Assembly (NCBI GenBank): GCA_905221605.1 | Contig: CAJNDS010000221.1 | Coordinates: 129,696-193,695, forward strand | Reading direction: 5' to 3' | Length of the DNA: 64,000 nt | Source: Symbiodinium natans | Taxonomy: Eukaryota > Sar > Dinophyceae > Suessiales > Symbiodiniaceae | Shown: piece after piece, positions 9,441 through 18,871 of the stretch | Layout of the letters: every line of letters begins with the position of its first letter | Position numbering within the stretch: the first letter of the stretch is position 1 | The notes under the pieces: model-generated | What the model was told of the DNA's origin: nothing | The model's database searches: none | What the model saw: the letters and a program-made list of their open reading frames with translations, nothing else | Position numbers and translations under genes: made by a program

Positions 9441-12392
9441 GTGGGCCCCACAGAGTTCAACTGTGTGACCGTGGCCCAGCTGCGGAAGCTGGCCGAGGCG
9501 TGGTTTGGTGGCGCTGCGTTGTCTAAACCCTAAACCCCTAAACCCTAAACCCTAGACCCTAAAGCCTAAAGCCTAAAGCCTAAACCCTAAACCCTAAACC
9601 CCAAAACCCTAAACCCTAAACCCTACAAAGCCCTGAAGGCCCCGAAGGCCCTGAAGCCCTGAAGGTTTTGGGGTTTAGGCACCTGGGAGGGTTTTCAGAG
9701 TTTTGGGCCTATTTGGGGAGGCTCAGGAGGCTGAGGCGTCGCATGGACCTTAGGGGTTTAGGGTTTAGGGTTTAGGGTCTCAAGGGTCTCAAGGGTTTAG
9801 GGTTTAGGGTTTAGGGTTTAGGGTCTCAAGGGTTTCGCGACATGGTCTTGCACTATGTAGGTGTAGCTATAGATGGTGAGCTCTAAAAATGATATGGTCC
9901 CTTTGTTGGGTACCCTCAATATTCGGGCTTGCCTTAGTTTTGGAGAACTGACCACCTGGCTCCAAACCCTGAAGCCTAAACCCAAGCCTCATGGGGATTC
10001 GACCCCCCGCCCCCCCCCCCCCCGTGGAGGATGTGCGCGCCCAAGTGCAGGACGAGAGGGTCGACATGTACCAGGCCGTAAACCCCCCGCCCTACAAGCC
10101 CCAGAAACTCTATATACCCTATAAACCCTATCAACCCTATGAACCCCACACACCCTGTACACCCCCCTAAACCTATAACAAGTACTGTGAACTATATGAA
10201 CCCTTCGGAGTCTTGAAGCCCTCTAGACAGTGTAAACCTTTTAAGCTGCCCTTTCAGCTCAAAAGCCACTAAGCACCTAAACCACTTCAAACAACCGTGC
10301 TTCTCTCCCTCCACCCTCCCTCCTCCCTGCTTCCCTTCCCCCTCCCTCCCTGCTTCCTCCTCCCTTCGGTTGATCTCTTCCCACTGTGGTTCATGGTGGG
10401 TGCGGCGGACGCAGACAGTGTTCATAGGGTTTACAGGCTTTCCCACAAAGGTTTCTATGGTGTATAGACGAGTGGTTTTTGGGGTTGATAGCAGGGTTTG
10501 AGAAAGCACCCCCCCCCCCCCGAGGTGAACGACTCCCTGGTGAAGCCCGCCTGCCAAGCCCACCGGAAGCCCTACTCACGGATCCTGAACCCGGAGGGGC
10601 TCGGCGTCGAGTGCTTTGTGACCCACGCTTGGAAGGAAGGGTGTAGGGCCGTGTAGGGCGTGTGTGGGTGAGGCTTCAGGGTTCAGGGTTCAGGGCGTGG
10701 AGTGTAGGGTCGGGGTGCGGGGGCTTAGGGGTTGCAGGGGTGTAGGGGCTCTCTCCATATTTCGTAGATATTTCTATATATATATATATATATATATACA
10801 CACTACAGAGAACATCTAAGCCTCGCAGCTATAAAACCCCCAAATTTTGCCCCCTAAACCCTAAACCTCTGAACCCCAACAGTCCGAAACCCCTAAACTG
10901 CAGAAGCCCCAAGGCCCTATACCCTTAAAACCCCTGAACCCCTGAAGCCCCTAAAGCCGTTCACTCCCAAAGATCCCTCCTTCCCTAGACCCCCAACCCA
11001 AAACCCCAAACCCAAACTCCAAACCCCAAACCCCAAACCCCGACCCCTAAGCCCTAAACCCCTACGGGCCCTACAGGAAGAGCTGCTGAAGTTTGTTCGA
11101 TCCATCGAGTTTTGCTTTGCGCACGCGCCCGAGAAGCCCAACCTGTGGCCAAGCTCTCCTTTCGGTTCTTGTGGGTTTAGGCTTTGGGGAGAAATAGGGT
11201 ATGTAGGGTTTTTCGGGTTTAGGGTTTTAGGGTTTCAGGGTGTCAGGGTTAGAAATTTTAGGATTTTTCGGGTTTAGGGGTTTTAATGGCTCAGGTGGAT
11301 TTGCATCTTCGCTATCATTCAGTCGGACAACCCGTTGGACTTGAGCGAGCAGCTGGGAAGCGATCCCGCCCACGCGCCCTTCACGGAGGCCCTGCAGCGA
11401 GCCAACAGGTACCTCGTCGTGCGCAACGACGCCGTGGACGTCTTCGCTCGCATCTGGTGCTGCTGGGAGCTGTACTGCGCTGCCCAAGGTGGGTTTCTGC
11501 AGAGCGACCGGTACATCGTCACTGGACCAAGTAGGTTTCCCAATCCCGAGAACTGGGACATCGGGAAGGCGGACGCGACGAACTTAGAGGACAAGCGCCT
11601 CATCATGCTTGCCGTGGCCAGCAATCAGGAGATTTACCACACCATCATTGAGAAGGCGGTTCTGATTCGGAACCACCATGTCCCAGAGGAGGACAGCGAG
11701 AAGTGTGGGAACCCTGCACGATGGATGTCAAGAAGCCTGGGCAGCCAAAGCCATGCGGCTGCGGCACCTGTATCGCTGTCCCGACATGCCTCGGCATGAT
11801 GTGCATGGGGGCTCAGGCGAAGACTTTCTGGTAGCCCCACTTGGAGGTTCCTGGGTAGTTATAGGTACGGTGATAAGTACCCCAAAAGAAGCAAAACCCA
11901 TATACAACTATAAGTTGCCCTACGTGTAAACCTACGTAGATCTACCCATGAACCCACACCCTAAACCCTAAACCCTAAACCCTAAACCCTAAACCCTAAA
12001 CCCTAAACCCTAAACCCTAAACCCTAAACCCTAAACCCTAAACCCTAAACCCTAAACCCTTCAAGCACCAGGCACCAGGCAAGCAAGTAACCCCCCAGCG
12101 TGCGGAAGCCTGGTGCTGCATCAGCCAGTACCAGGGCTTCCAGCGGATGCGCCAGGGGGGCTACTGGCGTTTTATCAGCATGCCTTTAGCTGCTTCCGGG
12201 ATCTGAGTTTAGGGTTTAGGGTTTAGAGTTTAGGGTTTAGGGTTAGGGCTGCTGTGCCATCCCTTGTGATGCAAGAGTCGCTTTGGCTAGCATTTAAGAC
12301 CGAGATCCCGGCAGCAACGGTGGCAGCTGGAGTTAATCAACGTGTACGCCAGCCTTGCTGCTGCCCAAGGCAGAGGGGCTTTGGCAGTTTAG
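9441..12392 (+). CDS. THAW/WCxWE-domain protein (dinoflagellate-expanded family), multi-exon
   Basis: Exons 9441 to about 9519 (VGPTEFNCVTVAQLRKLAEA), 10051-10074 (DERVDMYQ, possibly extended to 10030), 10525-10635, 11077-11144, 11295 to about 11740, 12099 to about 12180 and 12315-12389, with stop TAG at 12390-12392. The central three join in frame with a GA donor (AAG|GAAG) and a GT donor (ACCT|GTGG), giving VECFVTHAWKEELLKFVRS, then NLWICIFAIIQSDNPLDL, then VDVFARIWCCWELYCAA. This order, a 'F.tHaW' strand, a 'W(I/V)C.fa..Q' segment and a 'd...F.RiWC.wE(l/i)' segment, matches a family of unknown function that I recognise from dinoflagellate and some algal proteomes; the tail DATNLEDKRLIMLAVAS also fits it. 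The fold may be TIR-like, but that is speculation. The last two exons (AEAWCCISQYQGFQRMRQGG and QRWQLELINVYASLAAAQG) are joined by frame only and could belong to another gene. Confidence 0.65.
10764..10800. repeat. (AT)n microsatellite
   Basis: TATATATA run inside the intron between the exons at 10525 and 11077. Confidence 0.9.
11840..11954. mobile_element. MITE-like inverted repeat, family 'CTTGGAGGTTCATGGGTAG' (copy 1)
   Basis: Left end CTTGGAGGTTCCTGGGTAG and right end CTACCCATGAACCC are inverted complements. The inside holds TATAGGTACGG and further TATAA-type motifs shared with the other copies. Lies just downstream of the large exon of the THAW-family gene. Confidence 0.7.
11955..12060 (-). 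repeat. CCCTAAA array
   Basis: About 14 perfect units, immediately after the inverted-repeat element and before the exon at 12099. Confidence 0.95.
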
Positions 12393-12639
12393 TTAATACC
12401 CGGGCGCGGTATGCTTGCCGAGCAGGTGCGAAGAACCATTGCCTTAAGCACATCCGTACGTCGACGTCACTTGACACTTGACAACACTAAGCCTCTTGCC
12501 CTACTTGGATTTTCATGCGTACTTATGGGTAGGGTTGCAAGTAGGGTAGGTGTGGTAATATCGGTTTTTCTCATGGCTTGAGCAACATGTTTTTCATCAG
12601 GTCCCAAGCAACTTAAACCCTAGAACCCCAAATCGTCTG

Positions 12640-12720
12640 CAAAACCCTACACTCTACCCTAAACCCTCAACCCTAAACCCTAAACCCTCAACCCTAAACC
12701 CTACACCCTAAACCCCTCGA
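12640..12720 (-). repeat. CCCTAAA/CCCTCAA units
   Basis: Short variant array between the end of the THAW-family gene and the possible exon at 12730. Confidence 0.85.
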
Positions 12721-12729
12721 AAGCCCTCA

Positions 12730-12856
12730 GCTTCCTTTGTTGCTTGGGCCTCTGCCACAAACACGCCGAAGGCACGAAGCAAGCTCCCACGTCCTAAGGC
12801 GGTTTTCTGCTTTGAAAGCCATACGGGCATCTCCCAAACAGGGGGTGCCCCCTAAT
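12730..12856 (+). CDS. Possible terminal exon, unknown protein
   Basis: The open frame reads SFVAWASATNTPKARSKLPR, then PKAVFCFESHTGISQTGGAP and a stop (TAA). The acceptor is uncertain. No family recognised; it lies between two well-supported genes. Confidence 0.3.
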
Positions 12857-13319
12857 CCTGAACCCCAAACCCCAAACCCTGAACCCTAATCCCCACTAAG
12901 CTCTACAAACCCTAAGCTCTACACCCTGACTAAACCGGGCAGTTCAGGCTGGATCTTTCGAAAGGCTGAAAGTGTTTTCAAGGGCTCTAGGGTTTAGGGT
13001 TTAGGGTTTAGGGTTTAGGGTTGTTTGAATGTTTAAAGCGCTGGCGGCGGCGGCAGCTGGCTAAAGGCTGCTTTCAAGAACCTTCAGGGTGTGAGGAGCT
13101 AAGGGCGTATGAACTTTCAATCACGGGAATCATGCTTGGAATGTTGAGGATGTACCCTTAAGAGGTTCCCTTTAAGGTTTAGGGTTTAGGGTTTAGGGTT
13201 TGGCTTTTTGAGGTTTAGGGTGTTTAAGGGCTATATTTTCCGGAATTCAAAGTCCCCATGTGGTAGGCAGCTGGTTGCCCTCATCTTGTAGTTCGGCATT
13301 CCTTTCGGTACATGGTGGA

Positions 13320-14701
13320 ATGGCGGAGCAGGACAAGAAGTGGTCGAGCACGGCGGACAGCTACGTCCGGTACTTTCAGCCATCGTCGCTTCTGTGTGGC
13401 CGGCTGGTGGCAAACGGGCTGCAGCTGAACCACGTGGGCCCGCTCAAAATCATCGAGACCGGAGCGGGCACAGGGGCCTTGGCCAAGGAACTGCTGGGCC
13501 TGGATGGGGTCGAAGTCTTGGAGTACTGCTGCTCGGACATCGCTGAAGGCATGGTGGAGAAGGCCAAGGCGACGCTGGCGGGCATGGTCGCCCGAGTCGA
13601 AAAGCTGGACTGCGCGGCGCTGCCGTACGCCGACGCGAGCTTCGACCGCTACATCTCGAACTGCACCTTGCACTACCTGCCTGATCCCTATCTGTGGATT
13701 AAAACGAGCCCTTCAAAAGGTTTAAGGCCCAAGGGCCCATATGTACATTGCTAGAGATTATGTTGGGGGGGAGTTGGGGGTGGGTTTAGGGTTCAAAGGG
13801 TTTATAGGGATGATCCCAATTCTATATAGCTGTAGGTAAAAACCAGAAAGCTGCAGGTCAAGAGCGTCCCAGATAGGGTTTAGGGCTTAGGGTTAGGGTT
13901 TAGGGTTTAGGGTTTAGGGTTTAGGGTTTAGGGTTTAGGGTGTAGGGTGTAGAGTTTAGAGTTTAGGGTTTAGGGTTTAGGGTTTAGGGTTTAGAGTTTA
14001 GGGTTTAGAGTTTACGGTTTAGGGTTTAGGGTTTAGGGCTTAGGGCTTAGGGTTTAGGGTTGGGTTTAGATGATATCGAAGCCTGAGGATCCGGCACCCG
14101 CCATCATGGAGGCCGGCCGCGTTCTGAAGCCAGGCGGCCTCGCTGGATACAGCGTCTGGGGCCACGCGGAGCATCTTGAAGACGACCTCTAAAGGACCCC
14201 CCTCCCCCCAAAAAAAGCAAAGGGTTTTGGGTTTAGGGGTTTAGGGTTTAGGGTTTCGGGTTTAGGGTTTCGGGTTTCGGGGATGTACCTTTCACTCACG
14301 CTTGCTGCTCTTAAGCACGCATGTCCTCCCCGAGGCAGTCGCCGCTCATGACCATCGTCCCGGACGTCCTCGACTCGCTCGGCCTCGAGCGAAAGGACCC
14401 GGCCAAGCGCTCGAGTTTCCATCTCGGCGACGATGACGAGGCCACGCGCCAGTTGTTCCTCGCCAACGGCTTCTCGAAGTGCGCCATCGTTCATTGTCCC
14501 CTCGTCATGTCTTACTTTGACCCCGACCACTACGCCGAGGTTATCATCGATGGTGCCAACAGCACCAGAACCAAGATTCAGTCCTTCTCTCCGGAAGACC
14601 AAGCTGCCGTCCGCGAAGAAGTCAAGCGGCGGGCAAAGCTCGTCATGGACCAAGGCCGCGGCATCGCGCTTGATGTCGCCGTCATCGTCGCCCAGCGATG
14701 A
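13320..14701 (+). CDS. Class I SAM-dependent methyltransferase, 3 exons, about 268 aa
   Basis: Exon 1 13320-13682 starts at ATG (MAEQDKKWSSTADSYVRYF); exon 2 is 14088-14168; exon 3 is 14339-14701 including TGA. All three join in frame. Motif I of the Rossmann fold is IIETGAGTGALAKELL (about residues 43-58; E-x-G-x-G-x-G, SAM-binding). The acidic post-motif SDIAEGMVEKAKATL follows, then ALPYADASFDRYISNCTLHY, the 'lP..d.sFD....n..lhh' region, and across the first junction EAGRVLKPGGLAGYSVWG, the 'r.LkpGG' strand. The C-terminus (TRQLFLANGFSKCAIVHCPL) fits the last strands of a Methyltransf_11/25-type enzyme. Substrate is unknown; enzymes of this sort act on small molecules or quinones in the cytosol or plastid, and no targeting peptide is seen. 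Both introns (405 and 170 bp) are filled with TTTAGGG units and use GA donors (CCT|GATCC, GCG|GAGC). The first intron's GATCC is repeated at the start of exon 2. No disabling change is seen, so the gene looks intact. Confidence 0.85.
13868..14070 (+). repeat. TTTAGGG array inside methyltransferase intron 1
   Basis: About 26 units with variants (TTTAGAG, TGTAGGG), ending 18 bp before the acceptor of exon 2. Confidence 0.95.
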
Positions 14702-14751
14702 CTCCACGTAGGGCCTTTAGCAAAGCGGTCTACGTAAAAGACTTCTGATAC

Positions 14752-14755
<4 letters not shown>

Positions 14756-14805
<50 letters not shown>

Positions 14806-14841
14806 CGTGCGTGTGTGTGTGGGTGCGTGTGTGCGTGTGTG
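14756..14841. repeat. (TG)n microsatellite
   Basis: More than 30 TG dinucleotides with occasional CG, about 55 bp after the methyltransferase stop codon. Confidence 0.95.
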
Positions 14842-15025
14842 TTAGGGTTTAGGGTTTAAGGTTTAGGGTTTAGGGTTTAGGGCCCTTCAACTTCACTTCC
14901 GCTAGCGCACCCTGCAAACATAGTTAAAGATTACTCCTCACAAGGGCCTTTGCATTCCCTTAGAGGATCCTGAAAAATGGGTCCCCAAACCCAAGGGTAC
15001 AACCTCAAGGGTCCGAGGTAGAGAA

Positions 15026-15124
15026 ACCCTAAACCCTAAACCCTAAACCCTAAACCCTGAACCCTAAACCCTAAACCCTAAACCCTAAACCCTAAACCCT
15101 AAACCCTAAACCCTAAACCCTAAA
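15026..15124 (-). repeat. CCCTAAA array
   Basis: About 14 units leading into the exon at 15146. Confidence 0.95.
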
Positions 15125-15145
15125 CCACACTGCTCATGATTCCAG

Positions 15146-15262
15146 GGCGGCTTGTACTGTTGCCATGCCTCCTCCGCCACTCAGCTCGAGATGTGGCCTT
15201 TGCTCACCTGCGGGTGTGGCGGCCCGGCGGCGGAGGTGCTTGGGGACATTTTGCCCTCTTGA
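15146..15262 (+). CDS. Exon of unknown Cys-rich protein
   Basis: After ATTCCAG the frame reads GGLYCCHASSATQLEMWPLL, then TCGCGGPAAEVLGDILPS, and meets TGA at 15260-15262 (or a GA donor, T|GAGG). The closing ATTTTGCCCTC (ILPS) resembles the ILPSR stretch in the PDZ-like exon at 28117, so it could also be a PDZ exon. Function unknown. Confidence 0.45.
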   Translation, partial: GGLYCCHASSATQLEMWPLLTCGCGGPAAEVLGDILPS

Positions 15263-15810
15263 GGGTTTAGGGTTCAGGGTTTAGGGTTTAAGGTTCAGGA
15301 TTTAGGGCCTAGGGTTTTTCGGGTCTGGGGTTTAGGGAAAATTTAGAGTTTAGGGTTTTGTAGGGCGTCGCTAAAAAGGTCAACGTTGGGTCTGAGCACT
15401 AGACGGGTACTTGGACCGCCTGGTTACCGCGGGATCATGGCAGATCCGTAGCCGCTCACGCCCAAGACCCTGCAGTCAGGTATGCTTGGATGTTCATGGG
15501 TGGTGTTTTAAGTAGGAATCCAGGTACGGTAGCCATGACTCTAATAAGTCATGACCTTATTTGAAGGGCACATATGACCCCTACTTAGAACTCTAAACCC
15601 TAAACCCTAAGCCCTACACCCTAAACCCTAAACTACCCATGAGAGCGCCTCTCAAGGGGTTTAGGGTTTAGGGTTGCTGTTCAATAACCTTGTCTCCAGT
15701 CCCACCTTGTCACTCTTTTTTCGCACCTTGGTCTCGGCGTCGTGGTGGTCTTCTCCTGAGAGGTGACCTTGAGGAGTTGCGTTCCCCTTTTGGCTTGGGG
15801 TGTGGAGATC

Positions 15811-15954
15811 CTTGGAGGTTCATGGTACGTATTAACCAAGTATAAAACTGTGCTTATAGCTGTACTTCTAACCATATTAGGGCACTTAAGGGGGCTCAGA
15901 AGTGGGTTATAAGTACAGTTAGAAATGTTTAAATACGTACCATGCACCTCCAAG
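15811..15954. mobile_element. MITE-like inverted repeat, family 'GGAGGTTCATGGTAC' with 9-bp direct repeats
   Basis: Left end CTTGGAGGTTCATGGTACGT and right end TACGTACCATGCACCTCCAAG (one mismatch to the left arm's complement). Internal arms with TTATA and GTACTT also pair. AGATCCTTG occurs at 15807-15815 and again at 15956-15964, overlapping the left end, and may be a target-site duplication. A second full copy is at 18699-18841. Confidence 0.8.
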
Positions 15955-16146
15955 TAGATCCTTGAACGGTGCCAGGCATCTTGCTCTGCGCTGGCCTGGC
16001 CTGATTGCTCTCGATGCTGCTTTCGGGGGCTGAATTGCCAGATGTGCGAAACCCTAGACCCTAAACCCTAAACCCTAAAGCCTGATCCTCCTAGCATTCG
16101 CACACCTCAATGATCAGCAAAGAAACCGAAGCAAGGAGCAATTGGT

Positions 16147-16500
16147 TCAGGGTCTCACGTTCTGAACGTCGTGCACCCTAAACCCAGGCTTGTAATGCGC
16201 TGAGGTGACGAGGTTTGGGACGGGTCTGAGTGGCGGTGCATGAAGGCAGGGGGCACAACGAGCGGGGCAGAGGGAGGGGTTGGGGCGGAGAGGAGAAACA
16301 GTTTGGTCCACAAATGCCGCCACCGGGGGGCGGGGGAGGGGGGTACCCATTCCCAGCAAACATACCACGTAAAGGGCTGGAAACTTCATCGCAGTGCTGG
16401 GGATTAGAGGTGTGCTTTTTTTTCCCTGCCAGCCCGCCCCTTTGTTGTGCGAGCCCTTTCGGGAAACCCCCTTGTCCCTAAACCCTACACCGTAGACCCC
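16147..16500. other. Unique GC-rich sequence, no supported gene
   Basis: Open frames exist on both strands (about 165 codons on the minus strand) but they overlap, read partly through repeat-like sequence and match nothing I know. The region contains a poly-G/C-rich stretch near 16322-16342. No call is made. Confidence 0.4.
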
Positions 16501-16532
16501 AAGTCCTGAATTAGGAGCCTCTTGCGATGCAG

Positions 16533-16601
16533 GTGCCGATGTACTGCTGCACCGAACCCGAGAAGCGCGACGATCTCCAGGCTCCGATGTTCGGAGCCCG
16601 A
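16533..16601 (+). CDS. Possible exon, unknown protein
   Basis: After GATGCAG the frame reads VPMYCCTEPEKRDDLQAPMF, then G. A GC donor (CCAG|GCTCC) or a GA donor (TTCG|GAGCC) could end it. Unrecognised. Confidence 0.4.
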
Positions 16602-16799
16602 AGCCCCCCTCCAAACCCTTGGTTAAGAAGCCGACGCCCTGCACTCTGGGTAGATTCCTTGCTTACAAACACTACACCTTAAACCTGGCATGGTTTCCTT
16701 CTGAGACCTGGGCGATTCTTGAGTGAAGAACCCTCGTCCCCATACCCTAGGTAGATTCCTCAGGGCCAAAGCCCGAAACCCCTAAACTCTCGGTAGGCT

Positions 16800-16925
16800 G
16801 CGAACCCTGAACCCTGAACCCTGAAAACCGAAACCCGAAGCCCTAAGCCCTAAGCCCTAAGCCCTAAGCTCTAAGCCCTAAGCCCTAAGCCCTAAGCCCT
16901 AAGCCCTAAACCCTAAACCCTGAGC
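16800..16925 (-). repeat. GCCCTAA variant array
   Basis: Ten or more CCCTAAG heptamers in a homogeneous block, flanked by CCCTGAA and CCCTAAA. Confidence 0.95.
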
Positions 16926-16956
16926 CCCCAACCCTGAACCTCCAATGCCCTGCGCA

Positions 16957-17001
16957 GCTGGAGTTGGATCCGCAAGGAGAGTTCCTGGGCCGCCAAAAGT
17001 T
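16957..17001 (+). CDS. Possible exon, unknown protein
   Basis: After GCGCAG the frame reads LELDPQGEFLGRQKF before running into TTTGTGGGTTTAGGG. Short and unrecognised. Confidence 0.35.
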
Positions 17002-17007
17002 TGTTTT

Positions 17008-17260
17008 TGTGGGTTTAGGGTCTAGGGTGGAAGGTTTGTTGTTGTCGGTTTAGGGTCTATGGTCTAGGGTTTAGGGTTTAGGGTCTAGGGTGGAAAGTTT
17101 GCTTTTGTGGGTTTCGGGTCTAGGGTCTAGGGTGGAAAGTTTGTTGTTGTCGGTTTAGGGTCTATGGTCTAAGGTTTAGGGTTTAGAGTCTAGGGTGGAA
17201 AGTTTGCTTTTGTGGGTTTAGGGTCTAGGGTCTAGGGTCTAGGGTTTTGGCTTTGTAGGG
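17008..17260 (+). repeat. Tandem higher-order repeat of TCTAGGG/GGAAAGTTTG units
   Basis: A unit of about 65 bp (GTGGGTTTAGGGTCTAGGGT, GGAAAGTTTG, then TTGTTGTCGGTTTAGGGTCT) occurs about three times, mixing telomere-like heptamers with a unique GTTTGTTGTTGTCGG segment. Confidence 0.8.
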
Positions 17261-17344
17261 GGTGGGCGTGGAGGGCATGACCTTAAGAACCCAACTCCTA
17301 CTCCTTGCAAGGTTCTTTTTGTAAATATAGCACCCCAATACGGT

Positions 17345-17540
17345 ACCCCTAAACCCCAAACCCTAAGCCCTAGACCCTAAGCCCTAAGCCCTAAGCCCTA
17401 AGCCCTAAGCCCTAAGCCCTAAACCCTAAACCCTAAACCCTAAGCCCTAAGCCCTAAACCCTAAACCCTAAACCCTAAGCCCTGAGCCCTAAGCCCTAAA
17501 CCCTAAACTTAAAACCCTAAACCCTAAACCCTAAACCCCT
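17345..17540 (-). repeat. CCCTAAG/CCCTAAA array
   Basis: Blocks of GCCCTAA and CCCTAAA alternate over 190 bp. Confidence 0.95.
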
Positions 17541-18048
17541 CCCTGGGTGGCCTGCAAAGAAGTACGGTGGCCGCGGTAGGCTTTGGGTTTTGTAAGGTAG
17601 GCCGGGTTTCGGGTTTGTCGGTTAGGGGTTTAGCTTGGGGCTTAGGGTTTAGGGTTTAGGGTTTAGGGTTCGGGGCTCCTTCCTCAACACCCAAAGCCCG
17701 CAAGGCCAGTAATGCCTGCAAACCCGAAGCCCTAAACCGACCCGTAACCCTGAGCCCCTAAACCCCCTAAAGCCCCTCTCCCCCCCAAACCCCCCAGCTC
17801 CCCCCCTCCCCCCCCCCCCACCCCAAACCCCAAACCCTAAACCCTAAACCCTAAAGTAAACCCTTAACCCTAAACCTTAAATCCTAAACCTTAAATCCTA
17901 AACCCTAAACCCTAAACCCCAAACCCTAAACCTTAAATCCGAAACCCTAAACCCGAAACCCTAGACCCTAGACCCTAGACCCTAAACCCTAAACCCTAAA
18001 CCCTAAAACCTAAACCTCCGCACTCCCCCCTCGAGGCGGTTTTTAGAA
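17540..18048. repeat. Mixed variant repeats and poly-C tracts
   Basis: TTTAGGG units at 17643-17672, poly-C tracts near 17770-17820 and CCCTAAA/CCTTAAA variants to 18018. No exon supported. Confidence 0.8.
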
Positions 18049-18126
18049 GTTCGAGGGCGCCCTGCCACAGCGCTGCGGGCCCACACCTTCCAGGCTCTCC
18101 CTCGTGGGCGTTTCCTTTCCCAGTTA
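18049..18126 (+). CDS. Possible exon, unknown protein
   Basis: The acceptor TTTTTAG is followed by the frame KFEGALPQRCGPTPSRLSLV, then GVSFPS and TAG. Unrecognised. Confidence 0.35.
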
Positions 18127-18129
18127 GTT

Positions 18130-18690
18130 TTGGGGTTTAGGGTTTCGGGTTTCGGGTTTGGGGTTTAGGGTTTAGGGCTTAGGGCTTAGGGTTTCGAGTT
18201 TAGGGTTTAGGGTTTGGGGCTAAGGGCTTCGGGTTGAGAGTTTAGGGCTTAAGGGGGCACCTTATCGGATCCGACTCTTCGGGGGCTTCTAGACTCGGGT
18301 CCGCTACTATCGCAAACCTTTCTGGTGGGCTTCTTCTCACTACTCTTTGGGGACCCGGCTTCTGATCTTGTTTCCGGGACCGGGGGCCGGAGTCGGTTTT
18401 TTTTAGGGTTTAGGGTTTAGGGTTTAGGGTTTAGGGTTTAGGGTTTCCGGGCTGAGTTCTCGTCTTAAGAGGTTCAGGGAGTATTTCAGGGGTATCTTGG
18501 CGGTTTCTTGGGGTAGGGTTCGCGAGTCAGGGCTCATAAGGGCTTGCAGATTTTGGACTTCACAAACCCTACACCCTAACGCCCTCAGAACCTAAACCCT
18601 AAACCCTAAAGCCCTAAAAGCCCTCAACCCTAAAAGCCCTAAACCCTAAACACCCCAAACCCCCAAACCCAGGGCCTGGGCCTAAGACCA
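18130..18690. repeat. TTTAGGG-type repeats around unique sequence
   Basis: Arrays at 18130-18250 and 18402-18450 flank about 150 bp of unique sequence (18260-18400) in which no exon is clear; CCCTAAA units resume at 18565-18665. Confidence 0.75.
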
Positions 18691-18698
18691 CAACCCTA

Positions 18699-18841
18699 CT
18701 TGGGGAGGTTCATGGTACTTATTAACCAAGAATGGCTGTACTTCTGACCCGCTTATAAGCCCCTCAAGTGCCTTAATCTGGTTATAAGTACAGATATAAG
18801 TACAGTTATGACTGGTTAAGAAGTACCATGAACCTCCCAAG
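18699..18841. mobile_element. MITE-like inverted repeat, family 'GGAGGTTCATGGTAC' (second full copy)
   Basis: Left CTTGGGGAGGTTCATGGTAC, right GAAGTACCATGAACCTCCCAA. Internal TTATAAGTACAG motifs are shared with the copy at 15811. The whole can fold as one hairpin. Confidence 0.8.
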
Positions 18842-18871
18842 TAAACCCCAGCCTCGCTGTAATGCCAGCAG

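Noticed and set aside
16147-16644. 165-codon minus-strand frame
   Set aside because: Overlaps plus-strand open frames, is Pro/Gly-rich from a GC-rich low-complexity tract and matches no family; the opposite strand has a better-formed exon at 16533.
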